From positions 47,351,631 to 47,415,630 of the forward strand of contig OX377206.1 of assembly GCA_947396885.1 (NCBI GenBank): a stretch of DNA of 64,000 nt, written 5' to 3'. The notes beneath the pieces are model-generated. The model did no database searches. It was not told the origin of the DNA and saw nothing but the letters and a program-made list of their open reading frames with translations. Made by a program: the position numbers and the translations under genes. Of the stretch, positions 26,162 through 39,361 are shown in pieces. Positions within the stretch are counted from its first letter, which is position 1. Each line of letters starts with the position of its first letter. The DNA comes from Heligmosomoides polygyrus polygyrus. Lineage: Eukaryota > Nematoda > Chromadorea > Rhabditida > Heligmosomidae.

Positions 26162-27912
26162 CAGGACGACGTATTCGGCACATATTCTGAACCCCGATGC
26201 ATGCTTGACGACAACTGCATCACGACTCCTGAATTCCTTTGTTCGCTGGATGACGTCTGCGGCACATACTCTGAATCCCGATACATGTTCGACGACGACA
26301 GCGGCACGCCCCTTGATCCCAACGTTAGCTGAACGACGCATTCGGCACATACTCTGAATCCCGATGCATGTTTGACGACGTCTGCGACACGTCTCTTGAA
26401 CCCAACCTTTGCTGGACGACGCATTCCGCACATACTCTGAATCCCGATGCATGTTTGGCGAAGACTGCAGCAGGTCTCTTGAATCCCAGCGTTCGCAGGA
26501 CGACGTATTCGGCACATATTCTGAACCCCGATGCATGTTTGACGACAACTGCATCACAACTCCTGAATTCCTTTGTTCGCTGGATGACGTCTGCGGCACA
26601 TACTCTGAATCCCGATATATGTTCGACGACGACTGCGGCACGTCTCTTGAACCCAACCTTTGCTGGACGACGCATTCGGCACATACTCTGAATCCCGATG
26701 CATGTTTGGCGAAGACTGCAGCAGGTCTCTTGAATCCCAGCCTTCGCAGGACGACGTATTCGGCACATATTCTGAACCCCGATGCATGTTTGACGACAAC
26801 TGCATCACGACTCCTAAATTCTTTGTTCGCTGGATGACGTCTGCGGCACGTACTCTGAATCCCGATGCATGTTTGACGACTTCTGCGACACGTCTTCTGA
26901 ATCCCGATGCATGTTTGGCAAGGACTGCGGCACGTCTCTTGAATCCCAGCGTTCGCTGGAAGACGTATTCAGCACATATTCTGAAACCCCATACATTTTC
27001 GACGACTGCGGCACGTCCCTAGATCCCAACGTTAGCTGGACGACGCACGTCACATACTTTGAACCCCGATGCATGTTTGACGACAACTGCGTCACGACTC
27101 CTGAATTCCTTTGTTGTCTGGATGACGTCTGCGGCACATACTCCGAAGCCCGATACATGTTCGACGACGAGTGCATCACGACTCCTGAATTCCTTTGTTC
27201 GCTGGATGACGTCTGCGGCACATACTCTGAATCCCGATGCATGTTCGACGACGACTGCATCACGACTCCTGAATTCCTTTTTCGCTGGATGACGTCTGCG
27301 ACACATACTCTGAATCCGTACGCACGTTGATCGACGTCTGGGGCACGTCTTCTGAATCCCGATGCATGTTTGGCGAGGACTGCTGCAGCTCTCCTGAATC
27401 TCAGCGTTCGCTGGACGACGTATTCGGCACATAATCTGAACCCCGATGCATGTTTGACGACAACTGCATCACGACTCCTGAATTCCATTGTTCGCAGGAT
27501 GACGTCTGCGGCACATACTCTGAATCCCGATACATGTTCGACGACGACTGCGGCACGCCCCTTGATCCCAACGTTAGCTGAACGACGCATTCGGCACATA
27601 CTCTGAATCCCGATGCATGTTTGGCGAGGACTGCGGCAGCTCTCTTGAATCCCAGCGTTCGCTGGACGACGTGTTCGGCACATATTCTGAATCCCAATAC
27701 ATGTTCGACGACGACAGCGGCACGTCCCTTGATCACAACCTTTGCTGGACGACGCGCTCGGCACATACTCTGAATCCCGATGCATGTTTGGCGAAGACTG
27801 CAGCAGGTCTTTTGAATCCCAGCGTTCGCAGGACGACGTATTCGGCACACACTCTGAATCCCGATGCATGTTTGGCGAAGACTGCAGCAGGTCTCTTGAA
27901 TCCCAGCGTTCG
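26162..27912. repeat. 1751-bp higher-order repeat, copy 1
   Basis: The stretch 26162-27765 is repeated at 27913-29516. It carries the 8.5-kb type diverged unit, class I units with tttgttgtctgg, and a variant of the gtacgcac landmark followed by gggcacgtcttctg, where other copies read gggcacgtcctctg. Confidence 0.87.
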
Positions 27913-29516
27913 CAGGACGACGTATTCGGCACATATTCTGAACCCCGATGCATGTTTGACGACAACTGCATCACAACTCCTGAATTCCTTTGTTCGCTGG
28001 ATGACGTCTGCGGCACATACTCTGAATCCCGATACATGTTCGACGACGACAGCGGCACGCCCCTTGATCCCAACGTTAGCTGAACGACGCATTCGGCACA
28101 TACTCTGAATCCCGATGCATGTTTGACGACGTCTGCGACACGTCTCTTGAACCCAACCTTTGCTGGACGACGCATTCCGCACATACTCTGAATCCCGATG
28201 CATGTTTGGCGAAGACTGCAGCAGGTCTCTTGAATCCCAGCGTTCGCAGGACGACGTATTCGGCACATATTCTGAACCCCGATGCATGTTTGACGACAAC
28301 TGCATCACAACTCCTGAATTCCTTTGTTCGCTGGATGACGTCTGCGGCACATACTCTGAATCCCGATATATGTTCGACGACGACTGCGGCACGTCTCTTG
28401 AACCCAACCTTTGCTGGACGACGCATTCGGCACATACTCTGAATCCCGATGCATGTTTGGCGAAGACTGCAGCAGGTCTCTTGAATCCCAGCGTTCGCAG
28501 GACGACGTATTCGGCACATATTCTGAACCCCGATGCATGTTTGACGACAACTGCATCACGACTCCTAAATTCTTTGTTCGCTGGATGACGTCTGCGGCAC
28601 GTACTCTGAATCCCGATGCATGTTTGACGACTTCTGCGACACGTCTTCTGAATCCCGATGCATGTTTGGCAAGGACTGCGGCACGTCTCTTGAATCCCAG
28701 CGTTCGCTGGAAGACGTATTCAGCACATATTCTGAAACCCCATACATTTTCGACGACTGCGGCACGTCCCTAGATCCCAACGTTAGCTGGACGACGCACG
28801 TCACATACTTTGAACCCCGATGCATGTTTGACGACAACTGCGTCACGACTCCTGAATTCCTTTGTTGTCTGGATGACGTCTGCGGCACATACTCCGAAGC
28901 CCGATACATGTTCGACGACGAGTGCATCACGACTCCTGAATTCCTTTGTTCGCTGGATGACGTCTGCGGCACATACTCTGAATCCCGATGCATGTTCGAC
29001 GACGACTGCATCACGACTCCTGAATTCCTTTTTCGCTGGATGACGTCTGCGACACATACTCTGAATCCGTACGCACGTTGATCGACGTCTGGGGCACGTC
29101 TTCTGAATCCCGATGCATGTTTGGCGAGGACTGCTGCAGCTCTCCTGAATCTCAGCGTTCGCTGGACGACGTATTCGGCACATAATCTGAACCCCGATGC
29201 ATGTTTGACGACAACTGCATCACGACTCCTGAATTCCATTGTTCGCAGGATGACGTCTGCGGCACATACTCTGAATCCCGATACATGTTCGACGACGACT
29301 GCGGCACGCCCCTTGATCCCAACGTTAGCTGAACGACGCATTCGGCACATACTCTGAATCCCGATGCATGTTTGGCGAGGACTGCGGCAGCTCTCTTGAA
29401 TCCCAGCGTTCGCTGGACGACGTGTTCGGCACATATTCTGAATCCCAATACATGTTCGACGACGACAGCGGCACGTCCCTTGATCACAACCTTTGCTGGA
29501 CGACGCGCTCGGCACA
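27913..29516. repeat. 1751-bp higher-order repeat, copy 2
   Basis: Adjacent to copy 1. Identity ends at 29516, where copy 1 reads ctcggcacatact and this copy ctcggcacacact; the sequence then skips one 84-bp class II unit. Confidence 0.85.
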
Positions 29517-29559
29517 CACTCTGAATCCCGATGCATGTTTGGCGAAGACTGCAGCAGGT

Positions 29560-31343
29560 CTCTTGAATCCCAGCGTTCGCAGGACGACGTATTCGGCACA
29601 TATTCTGAACCCCGATGCATGTTTGACGACAACTGCATCACAACTCCTGAATTCCTTTGTTCGCTGGATGACGTCTGCGGCACATACTCTGAATCCCGAT
29701 ATATGTTCGACGACGACTGCGGCACGTCTCTTGAACCCAACCTTTGCTGGACGACGCATTCGGCACATACTCTGAATCCCGATGCATGTTTGGCGAAGAC
29801 TGCAGCAGGTCTCTTGAATCCCAGCGTTCGCAGGACGACGTATTCGGCACATATTCTGAATCCCGATGCATGTTTGACGACAACTGCATCACAACTCCTA
29901 AATTCCTTTGTTCGCTGGATGACGTCTGCGGCACATACTCTGAATCCCGATACATGTTCGACGACGACAGCGGCACGCCCCTTGATCCCAACGTTAGCTG
30001 AACGACGCATTCGGCACATACTCTGAATCCCGATGCATGTTTGACGACGTCTGCGACACATCTTCTGAATCCCGATGCATGTTTGGCGAGGACTGCGGCA
30101 GCTCTCTTGAATCCCAGCGTTCGCTGGACGACGTGTTCGGCACATATTCTGAATCCCAATACATGTTCGACGACGACAGCGGCACGTTCCTTGATCACAA
30201 CGTTAGCTGGACGACGCATTCGGCACATACTCTGAATCCGATTCAGGTTTGGCGACGGCTGCAGCAGGTCTCTTGAATCCCAGCGTTCACAGGACGACTA
30301 TTCGGCACATATTCTGAACCCCGATGCATGTTTGACGACAACTGCATCACGACTCCTAAATCCTTTGTTCGCTGGATGACGTCTGCGGCACGTACTCTGA
30401 ATCCCGATGCATGTTTGACGACTTCTGCGACACGTCTTCTGAATCCCGATGCATGTTTGGCAAGGACTGCGGCACGTCCCTTGATCCCATCGTTAGCTGG
30501 ACGACGCATTCGGCACATACTCTGAACACCGATGCATGTTTGACGACAACTGCGTCAGGACTCCTGAATTCCTTTGTTGGCTGGATGACGTCTGCGGCAC
30601 ATACTCCGAATCCCGATACATGTTTGACGACGAGTGCATCACGACTCCTGAATTCCTTTGTTCGCTGGATGACGTCTGCGACACATACTCTGAATCCCGA
30701 TGCATGTTTGACGACAACTGCGTCACGACACCTGAATTCCTTTGTTCGCTGGATGACGCATTCGGCACATACTCTGAATCCCGATATATGTTCGACGACG
30801 ACTGCGGCACGTCTCTTGAACCCAACCTTTGCTGGACGACGCATTCGGCACATACTCTGAATCCCGATGCATGTTTGGCGAAGACTGCAGCAGGTCTCTT
30901 GAATCCCAGCGTTCGCAGGACGACGTATTCGGCACACACTCTGAATCCCGATGCATGTTCGACGACGACTGCATCACGACTCCTGAATTCCTTTGTTCGC
31001 TGGATGACGTCTGCGACACATACTCTGAATCCCGATGCATGTTTGACGACAACTGCATCACAACTCCTGAATTCCTTTGTTCGCTGGATGACGTCTGCGG
31101 CACATACTCTGAATCCCGATACATGTTCGGCGACGACAGCGGCACGCCCCTTGATCCCAACGTTAGCTGAACGACGCATTCGGCACATACTCTGAATCCC
31201 GATGCATGTTTGGCGAAGACTGCAGCAGGTCTCTTGAATACCAGCGTTCGCAGGACGACGTATTCGGCACACACTCTGAATCCCGATGCATGTTCGACGA
31301 CGACTGCATCACGACTCCTGAATTCCTTTGTTCGCTGGATGAC
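29560..31343. repeat. Higher-order block (partner displaced 7697/7698 bp)
   Basis: It matches 37257-39041. The displacement changes by one base because this copy has lost a g near 30299 (gacgactattcgg for gacgacgtattcgg). Confidence 0.83.
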
Positions 31344-33033
31344 GTCTGCGACACATACTCTGAATCCCGATGCATGTTTGACGACAACTGCGTCACGACT
31401 CCTGAATTCCTTTGTTCGCTGGATGACGTCTGCGGCACATACTCTGAATCCCGATACATGTTCGACGACGACAGCAGCACGTCCCTTGATCCCATCGTTA
31501 GCTGGACGACGCATTCGGCACATACTCTGAACACCGATGCATGTTTGACGACAACTGCGTCAGGACACCTGAATTCCTTTGTTGGCTGGATGACGTCTGC
31601 GGCACATACTCCGAATCCCGATACATGTTTGACGACGAGTGCATCACGACTCCTGAATTCCTTTGTTCGCTGGATGACGTCTGCGACACATACTCTGAAT
31701 CCCGATGCATGTTTGACGACAACTGCGTCACGACACCTGAATTCCTTTGTTCGCTGGATGACGCATTCGGCACATACTCTGAATCCCGATATATGTTCGA
31801 CGACGACTGCGGCACGTCTCTTGAACCCAATCTTTGCTGGACGACGCATTCGGCACATACTCTGAATCCCGATACATGTTCGACGACGACTGCGACACGT
31901 CTTCTGAATCCCGATGCATGTTTGACGACAACTGCGTCACGTCTCTTAAATCCCATCGTTCACTGGACGACGTCTGCGGCACATACTCTGAATCCGTACG
32001 CACGTTGATCGACGTCTGGGGCACGTCCTCTGAATCCCGATGCATGTTTGGCGAGGACTGCGACGCGTCTTCTGAATCCTGATGCAGGTTTGGCGACGAC
32101 TGCTGCACGTCTCTTAAATCCCAGCGTTCGCAGGACGACGTATTCGGCACATATTCTGAACCCCGATGCATGTTTGACGACAACTGCATCACAACTCCTG
32201 AATTCCTTTGTTCGCTGGATGACGTCTGCGGCACATACTCTGAATCCCGATACATGTTCGACGACGACAGCGGCACGCCCCTTGATCCCAACGTTAGCTG
32301 AACGACGCATTCGGCACATACTCTGAATCCCGATGCATGTTTGACGACGTCTGCGACACGTCTTCTGAATCCCGATGCATGTTTGGCGAGGACTGCGGCA
32401 GCTCTCTTGAATCCCAGCGTTCGCTGGACGACGTGTTCGGCACATATTCTGAATCCCAATACATGTTCGACGACGACTGCGGCACGCCTCTTGAACCCAA
32501 CCTTTGCTGGACGACGCATTCGGCACATACTCTGAATCCCGATGCATGTTTGGCGAAGACTGCAGCAGATCTTTTGAATCCCAGCGTTCGCAGGACGACG
32601 TATTCGGCACACACTCTGAATCCCGATGCATGTTTGGCGAAGACTGCAGCAGGTCTCTTGAATCCCAGCGTTCGCAAGACGACGTATTCGGCACATAATC
32701 TGAACCCCGATGCATGTTTGACGACAACTTCATCACGACTCCTGAATTCCTTTGTTCGCTGGACGACGTCTGCGGCACATACTCTGAATCCCGATACATG
32801 TTCGACGACGACAGCGGCACGTCCCTTGATCAAAACGTTAGCTGGACGACGCATTCGGCACATACTCTGAATCCCGATATATGTTCGACGACGACTGCGG
32901 CACGTCTCTTGAACCCAACCTTTGCTGGACGACGCATTCGGCACATACTCTGAATCCCGATGCATGTTTGGCGAAGACTGCAGCAGGTCTTTTGAATCCC
33001 AGCGTTCGCACGACGACGTATTCGGCACACACT
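30065..33033. repeat. 2970-bp higher-order repeat, copy 1 (2969 bp)
   Basis: Nearly identical to 33034-36003. Differences I found are the one-base loss near 30299 and a substitution near 31129 (gttcggcgacg for gttcgacgacg), plus the cgcacgacg form near 33011. It contains the landmarks gtacgcac (31996) and the diverged gattcaggtttggcgacgg unit (about 30232). Confidence 0.9.
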
Positions 33034-36003
33034 CTGAATCCCGATGCATGTTTGGCGAGGACTGCGGCAGCTCTCTTGAATCCCAGCGTTCGCTGGACGA
33101 CGTGTTCGGCACATATTCTGAATCCCAATACATGTTCGACGACGACAGCGGCACGTTCCTTGATCACAACGTTAGCTGGACGACGCATTCGGCACATACT
33201 CTGAATCCGATTCAGGTTTGGCGACGGCTGCAGCAGGTCTCTTGAATCCCAGCGTTCACAGGACGACGTATTCGGCACATATTCTGAACCCCGATGCATG
33301 TTTGACGACAACTGCATCACGACTCCTAAATCCTTTGTTCGCTGGATGACGTCTGCGGCACGTACTCTGAATCCCGATGCATGTTTGACGACTTCTGCGA
33401 CACGTCTTCTGAATCCCGATGCATGTTTGGCAAGGACTGCGGCACGTCCCTTGATCCCATCGTTAGCTGGACGACGCATTCGGCACATACTCTGAACACC
33501 GATGCATGTTTGACGACAACTGCGTCAGGACTCCTGAATTCCTTTGTTGGCTGGATGACGTCTGCGGCACATACTCCGAATCCCGATACATGTTTGACGA
33601 CGAGTGCATCACGACTCCTGAATTCCTTTGTTCGCTGGATGACGTCTGCGACACATACTCTGAATCCCGATGCATGTTTGACGACAACTGCGTCACGACA
33701 CCTGAATTCCTTTGTTCGCTGGATGACGCATTCGGCACATACTCTGAATCCCGATATATGTTCGACGACGACTGCGGCACGTCTCTTGAACCCAACCTTT
33801 GCTGGACGACGCATTCGGCACATACTCTGAATCCCGATGCATGTTTGGCGAAGACTGCAGCAGGTCTCTTGAATCCCAGCGTTCGCAGGACGACGTATTC
33901 GGCACACACTCTGAATCCCGATGCATGTTCGACGACGACTGCATCACGACTCCTGAATTCCTTTGTTCGCTGGATGACGTCTGCGACACATACTCTGAAT
34001 CCCGATGCATGTTTGACGACAACTGCATCACAACTCCTGAATTCCTTTGTTCGCTGGATGACGTCTGCGGCACATACTCTGAATCCCGATACATGTTCGA
34101 CGACGACAGCGGCACGCCCCTTGATCCCAACGTTAGCTGAACGACGCATTCGGCACATACTCTGAATCCCGATGCATGTTTGGCGAAGACTGCAGCAGGT
34201 CTCTTGAATACCAGCGTTCGCAGGACGACGTATTCGGCACACACTCTGAATCCCGATGCATGTTCGACGACGACTGCATCACGACTCCTGAATTCCTTTG
34301 TTCGCTGGATGACGTCTGCGACACATACTCTGAATCCCGATGCATGTTTGACGACAACTGCGTCACGACTCCTGAATTCCTTTGTTCGCTGGATGACGTC
34401 TGCGGCACATACTCTGAATCCCGATACATGTTCGACGACGACAGCAGCACGTCCCTTGATCCCATCGTTAGCTGGACGACGCATTCGGCACATACTCTGA
34501 ACACCGATGCATGTTTGACGACAACTGCGTCAGGACACCTGAATTCCTTTGTTGGCTGGATGACGTCTGCGGCACATACTCCGAATCCCGATACATGTTT
34601 GACGACGAGTGCATCACGACTCCTGAATTCCTTTGTTCGCTGGATGACGTCTGCGACACATACTCTGAATCCCGATGCATGTTTGACGACAACTGCGTCA
34701 CGACACCTGAATTCCTTTGTTCGCTGGATGACGCATTCGGCACATACTCTGAATCCCGATATATGTTCGACGACGACTGCGGCACGTCTCTTGAACCCAA
34801 TCTTTGCTGGACGACGCATTCGGCACATACTCTGAATCCCGATACATGTTCGACGACGACTGCGACACGTCTTCTGAATCCCGATGCATGTTTGACGACA
34901 ACTGCGTCACGTCTCTTAAATCCCATCGTTCACTGGACGACGTCTGCGGCACATACTCTGAATCCGTACGCACGTTGATCGACGTCTGGGGCACGTCCTC
35001 TGAATCCCGATGCATGTTTGGCGAGGACTGCGACGCGTCTTCTGAATCCTGATGCAGGTTTGGCGACGACTGCTGCACGTCTCTTAAATCCCAGCGTTCG
35101 CAGGACGACGTATTCGGCACATATTCTGAACCCCGATGCATGTTTGACGACAACTGCATCACAACTCCTGAATTCCTTTGTTCGCTGGATGACGTCTGCG
35201 GCACATACTCTGAATCCCGATACATGTTCGACGACGACAGCGGCACGCCCCTTGATCCCAACGTTAGCTGAACGACGCATTCGGCACATACTCTGAATCC
35301 CGATGCATGTTTGACGACGTCTGCGACACGTCTTCTGAATCCCGATGCATGTTTGGCGAGGACTGCGGCAGCTCTCTTGAATCCCAGCGTTCGCTGGACG
35401 ACGTGTTCGGCACATATTCTGAATCCCAATACATGTTCGACGACGACTGCGGCACGCCTCTTGAACCCAACCTTTGCTGGACGACGCATTCGGCACATAC
35501 TCTGAATCCCGATGCATGTTTGGCGAAGACTGCAGCAGATCTTTTGAATCCCAGCGTTCGCAGGACGACGTATTCGGCACACACTCTGAATCCCGATGCA
35601 TGTTTGGCGAAGACTGCAGCAGGTCTCTTGAATCCCAGCGTTCGCAAGACGACGTATTCGGCACATAATCTGAACCCCGATGCATGTTTGACGACAACTT
35701 CATCACGACTCCTGAATTCCTTTGTTCGCTGGACGACGTCTGCGGCACATACTCTGAATCCCGATACATGTTCGACGACGACAGCGGCACGTCCCTTGAT
35801 CAAAACGTTAGCTGGACGACGCATTCGGCACATACTCTGAATCCCGATATATGTTCGACGACGACTGCGGCACGTCTCTTGAACCCAACCTTTGCTGGAC
35901 GACGCATTCGGCACATACTCTGAATCCCGATGCATGTTTGGCGAAGACTGCAGCAGGTCTTTTGAATCCCAGCGTTCGCAGGACGACGTATTCGGCACAC
36001 ACT
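33034..36003. repeat. 2970-bp higher-order repeat, copy 2
   Basis: Directly adjacent to copy 1. The switch lies somewhere in 33034-33058, a 25-base stretch common to both parental units (the start of a left half through tttggcga). This is the form expected from unequal crossing-over between aligned but out-of-phase units. Confidence 0.9.
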
Positions 36004-37200
36004 CTGAATCCCGATGCATGTTTGGCGAAGACTGCAGCAGGTCTCTTGAATCCCAGCGTTCGCAGGACGACGTATTCGGCACATATTCTGAACCCCGATG
36101 CATGTTTGACGACAACTGCATCACAACTCCTGAATTCCTTTGTTCGCTGGATGACGTCTGCGGCACATACTCTGAATCCCGATACATGTTCGACGACGAC
36201 AGCGGCACGCCCCTTGATCCCAACGTTAGCTGAACGACGCATTCGGCACATACTCTGAATCCCGATGCATGTTTGGCGAAGACTGCAGCAGGTCTCTTGA
36301 ATACCAGCGTTCGCAGGACGACGTATTCGGCACACACTCTGAATCCCGATGCATGTTTGGCGAAGACTGCAGCAGGTCTCTTGAATCCCAGCGTTCGCAG
36401 GACGACGTATTCGGCACATATTCTGAACCCCGATGCATGTTTGACGACAACTGCGTCACGACTCCTGAATTCCTTTGTTGGCTGGATGACGTCCGCGGCA
36501 CATACTCTGAATCCCGATACATGTTCGACGACGACTGCGGCACGTCTTCTGAATCCCGATGCATGTTTGACGACGACAGCGGCACGTCTCTTAAATCCCA
36601 GCGTTAGCTGGACGACGCATTCGGCACATACTCTGAATCCCGATATATGTTCGACGACGACTGCGGCACGTCTCTTGAACCCAACCTTTGCTGGACGACG
36701 CATTCGGCACATACTCTGAACCCCGATGCATGTTTGACGACAACTGCGTCACGACTCCTGAATTCCTTTGTTGGCTGGATGACGTCCGCGGCACATACTC
36801 TGAATCCCGATACATGTTTGACGACGACAGCGGCACGTCTCTTAAATCCCAGCGTTAGCTGGACGACGCATTCGGCACATACTTGAATCCCGATGCATGT
36901 TTGACGACCAATGCAGCACGACTCCTGAATTCCTTTGTTGGCTGGATGACGTCTGCGGCACATACTCCGACTCCCGATACATGTTTGACGACAACTGCGT
37001 CACGTCTTCTGAATCCCGATGCATGTTTGGCAAGGACTGCAGCAGGTCTCTTGAATCCCAGCGTTCACAGGACGACGTATTCGGCACATATTCTGAACCC
37101 CGATGCATGTTTGACGACAACTGCATCACGACTCCTAAATTCTTTGTTCGCTGGATGACGTCTGCGGCACGTACTCTGAATCCCGATGCATGTTTGACGA
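33543..37200. repeat. 3.66-kb higher-order block, copy 1 (partner displaced 5818 bp)
   Basis: It matches 39361-43018 in unit order throughout. It overlaps the end of the 2970-bp pair and all of the block shared with 10912-13098, so this region is a junction of several duplication histories. Confidence 0.87.
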
Positions 37201-37256
37201 CAACTGCGTCACGTCTTCTGAATCCCGATGCATGTTTGGCAAGGACTGCAGCAGGT

Positions 37257-39041
37257 CTCTTGAATCCCAGCGTTCACAGGACGACGTATTCGGCACATAT
37301 TCTGAACCCCGATGCATGTTTGACGACAACTGCATCACAACTCCTGAATTCCTTTGTTCGCTGGATGACGTCTGCGGCACATACTCTGAATCCCGATATA
37401 TGTTCGACGACGACTGCGGCACGTCTCTTGAACCCAACCTTTGCTGGACGACGCATTCGGCACATACTCTGAATCCCGATGCATGTTTGGCGAAGACTGC
37501 AGCAGGTCTCTTGAATCCCAGCGTTCGCAGGACGACGTATTCGGCACATATTCTGAATCCCGATGCATGTTTGACGACAACTGCATCACAACTCCTAAAT
37601 TCCTTTGTTCGCTGGATGACGTCTGCGGCACATACTCTGAATCCCGATACATGTTCGACGACGACAGCGGCACGCCCCTTGATCCCAACGTTAGCTGAAC
37701 GACGCATTCGGCACATACTCTGAATCCCGATGCATGTTTGACGACGTCTGCGACACATCTTCTGAATCCCGATGCATGTTTGGCGAGGACTGCGGCAGCT
37801 CTCTTGAATCCCAGCGTTCGCTGGACGACGTGTTCGGCACATATTCTGAATCCCAATACATGTTCGACGACGACAGCGGCACGTTCCTTGATCACAACGT
37901 TAGCTGGACGACGCATTCGGCACATACTCTGAATCCGATTCAGGTTTGGCGACGGCTGCAGCAGGTCTCTTGAATCCCAGCGTTCACAGGACGACGTATT
38001 CGGCACATATTCTGAACCCCGATGCATGTTTGACGACAACTGCATCACGACTCCTAAATCCTTTGTTCGCTGGATGACGTCTGCGGCACGTACTCTGAAT
38101 CCCGATGCATGTTTGACGACTTCTGCGACACGTCTTCTGAATCCCGATGCATGTTTGGCAAGGACTGCGGCACGTCCCTTGATCCCATCGTTAGCTGGAC
38201 GACGCATTCGGCACATACTCTGAACACCGATGCATGTTTGACGACAACTGCGTCAGGACTCCTGAATTCCTTTGTTGGCTGGATGACGTCTGCGGCACAT
38301 ACTCCGAATCCCGATACATGTTTGACGACGAGTGCATCACGACTCCTGAATTCCTTTGTTCGCTGGATGACGTCTGCGACACATACTCTGAATCCCGATG
38401 CATGTTTGACGACAACTGCGTCACGACACCTGAATTCCTTTGTTCGCTGGATGACGCATTCGGCACATACTCTGAATCCCGATATATGTTCGACGACGAC
38501 TGCGGCACGTCTCTTGAACCCAACCTTTGCTGGACGACGCATTCGGCACATACTCTGAATCCCGATGCATGTTTGGCGAAGACTGCAGCAGGTCTCTTGA
38601 ATACCAGCGTTCGCAGGACGACGTATTCGGCACACACTCTGAATCCCGATGCATGTTCGACGACGACTGCATCACGACTCCTGAATTCCTTTGTTCGCTG
38701 GATGACGTCTGCGACACATACTCTGAATCCCGATGCATGTTTGACGACAACTGCATCACAACTCCTGAATTCCTTTGTTCGCTGGATGACGTCTGCGGCA
38801 CATACTCTGAATCCCGATACATGTTCGACGACGACAGCGGCACGCCCCTTGATCCCAACGTTAGCTGAACGACGCATTCGGCACATACTCTGAATCCCGA
38901 TGCATGTTTGGCGAAGACTGCAGCAGGTCTCTTGAATACCAGCGTTCGCAGGACGACGTATTCGGCACACACTCTGAATCCCGATGCATGTTCGACGACG
39001 ACTGCATCACGACTCCTGAATTCCTTTGTTCGCTGGATGAC
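37257..39041. repeat. Higher-order block, copy 2 of 29560-31343
   Basis: Displaced 7697-7698 bp. It retains the g lost at 30299 and stops matching inside a class I unit at 39041, where gacgtctgcg is replaced by gacgtattcgg. Confidence 0.82.
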
Positions 39042-39361
39042 GTATTCGGCACATAATCTGAACCCCGATGCATGTTTGACGACAACTTCATCACGACTCC
39101 TGAATTCCTTTGTTCGCTGGACGACGTCTGCGGCACACACTCTGAATCCCGATGCATGTTCGACGACGACTGCATCACGACTCCTGAATTCCTTTGTTCG
39201 CTGGATGACGTATTCGGCACATAATCTGAACCCCGATGCATGTTCGACGACGACTGCATCACGACTCCTGAATTCCTTTGTTCGCTGGATGACGTATTCG
39301 GCACATAATCTGAACCCCGATGCATGTTTGACGACAACTTCATCACGACTCCTGAATTCCT
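39041..39361. repeat. Hybrid patch of 84-bp units with gcacataatctg boundaries
   Basis: Between two long duplicated blocks lie about four class I units, three of which carry the rare boundary gcacataatctgaacc (left-half starts at 39058, 39226 and 39310, spaced 168 and 84). The same boundary occurs near 27.43, 29.18, 32.70, 35.67 and 41.49 kb. The patch mixes it with gttcgacgacgactgcatc halves found elsewhere with other boundaries. Confidence 0.8.
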
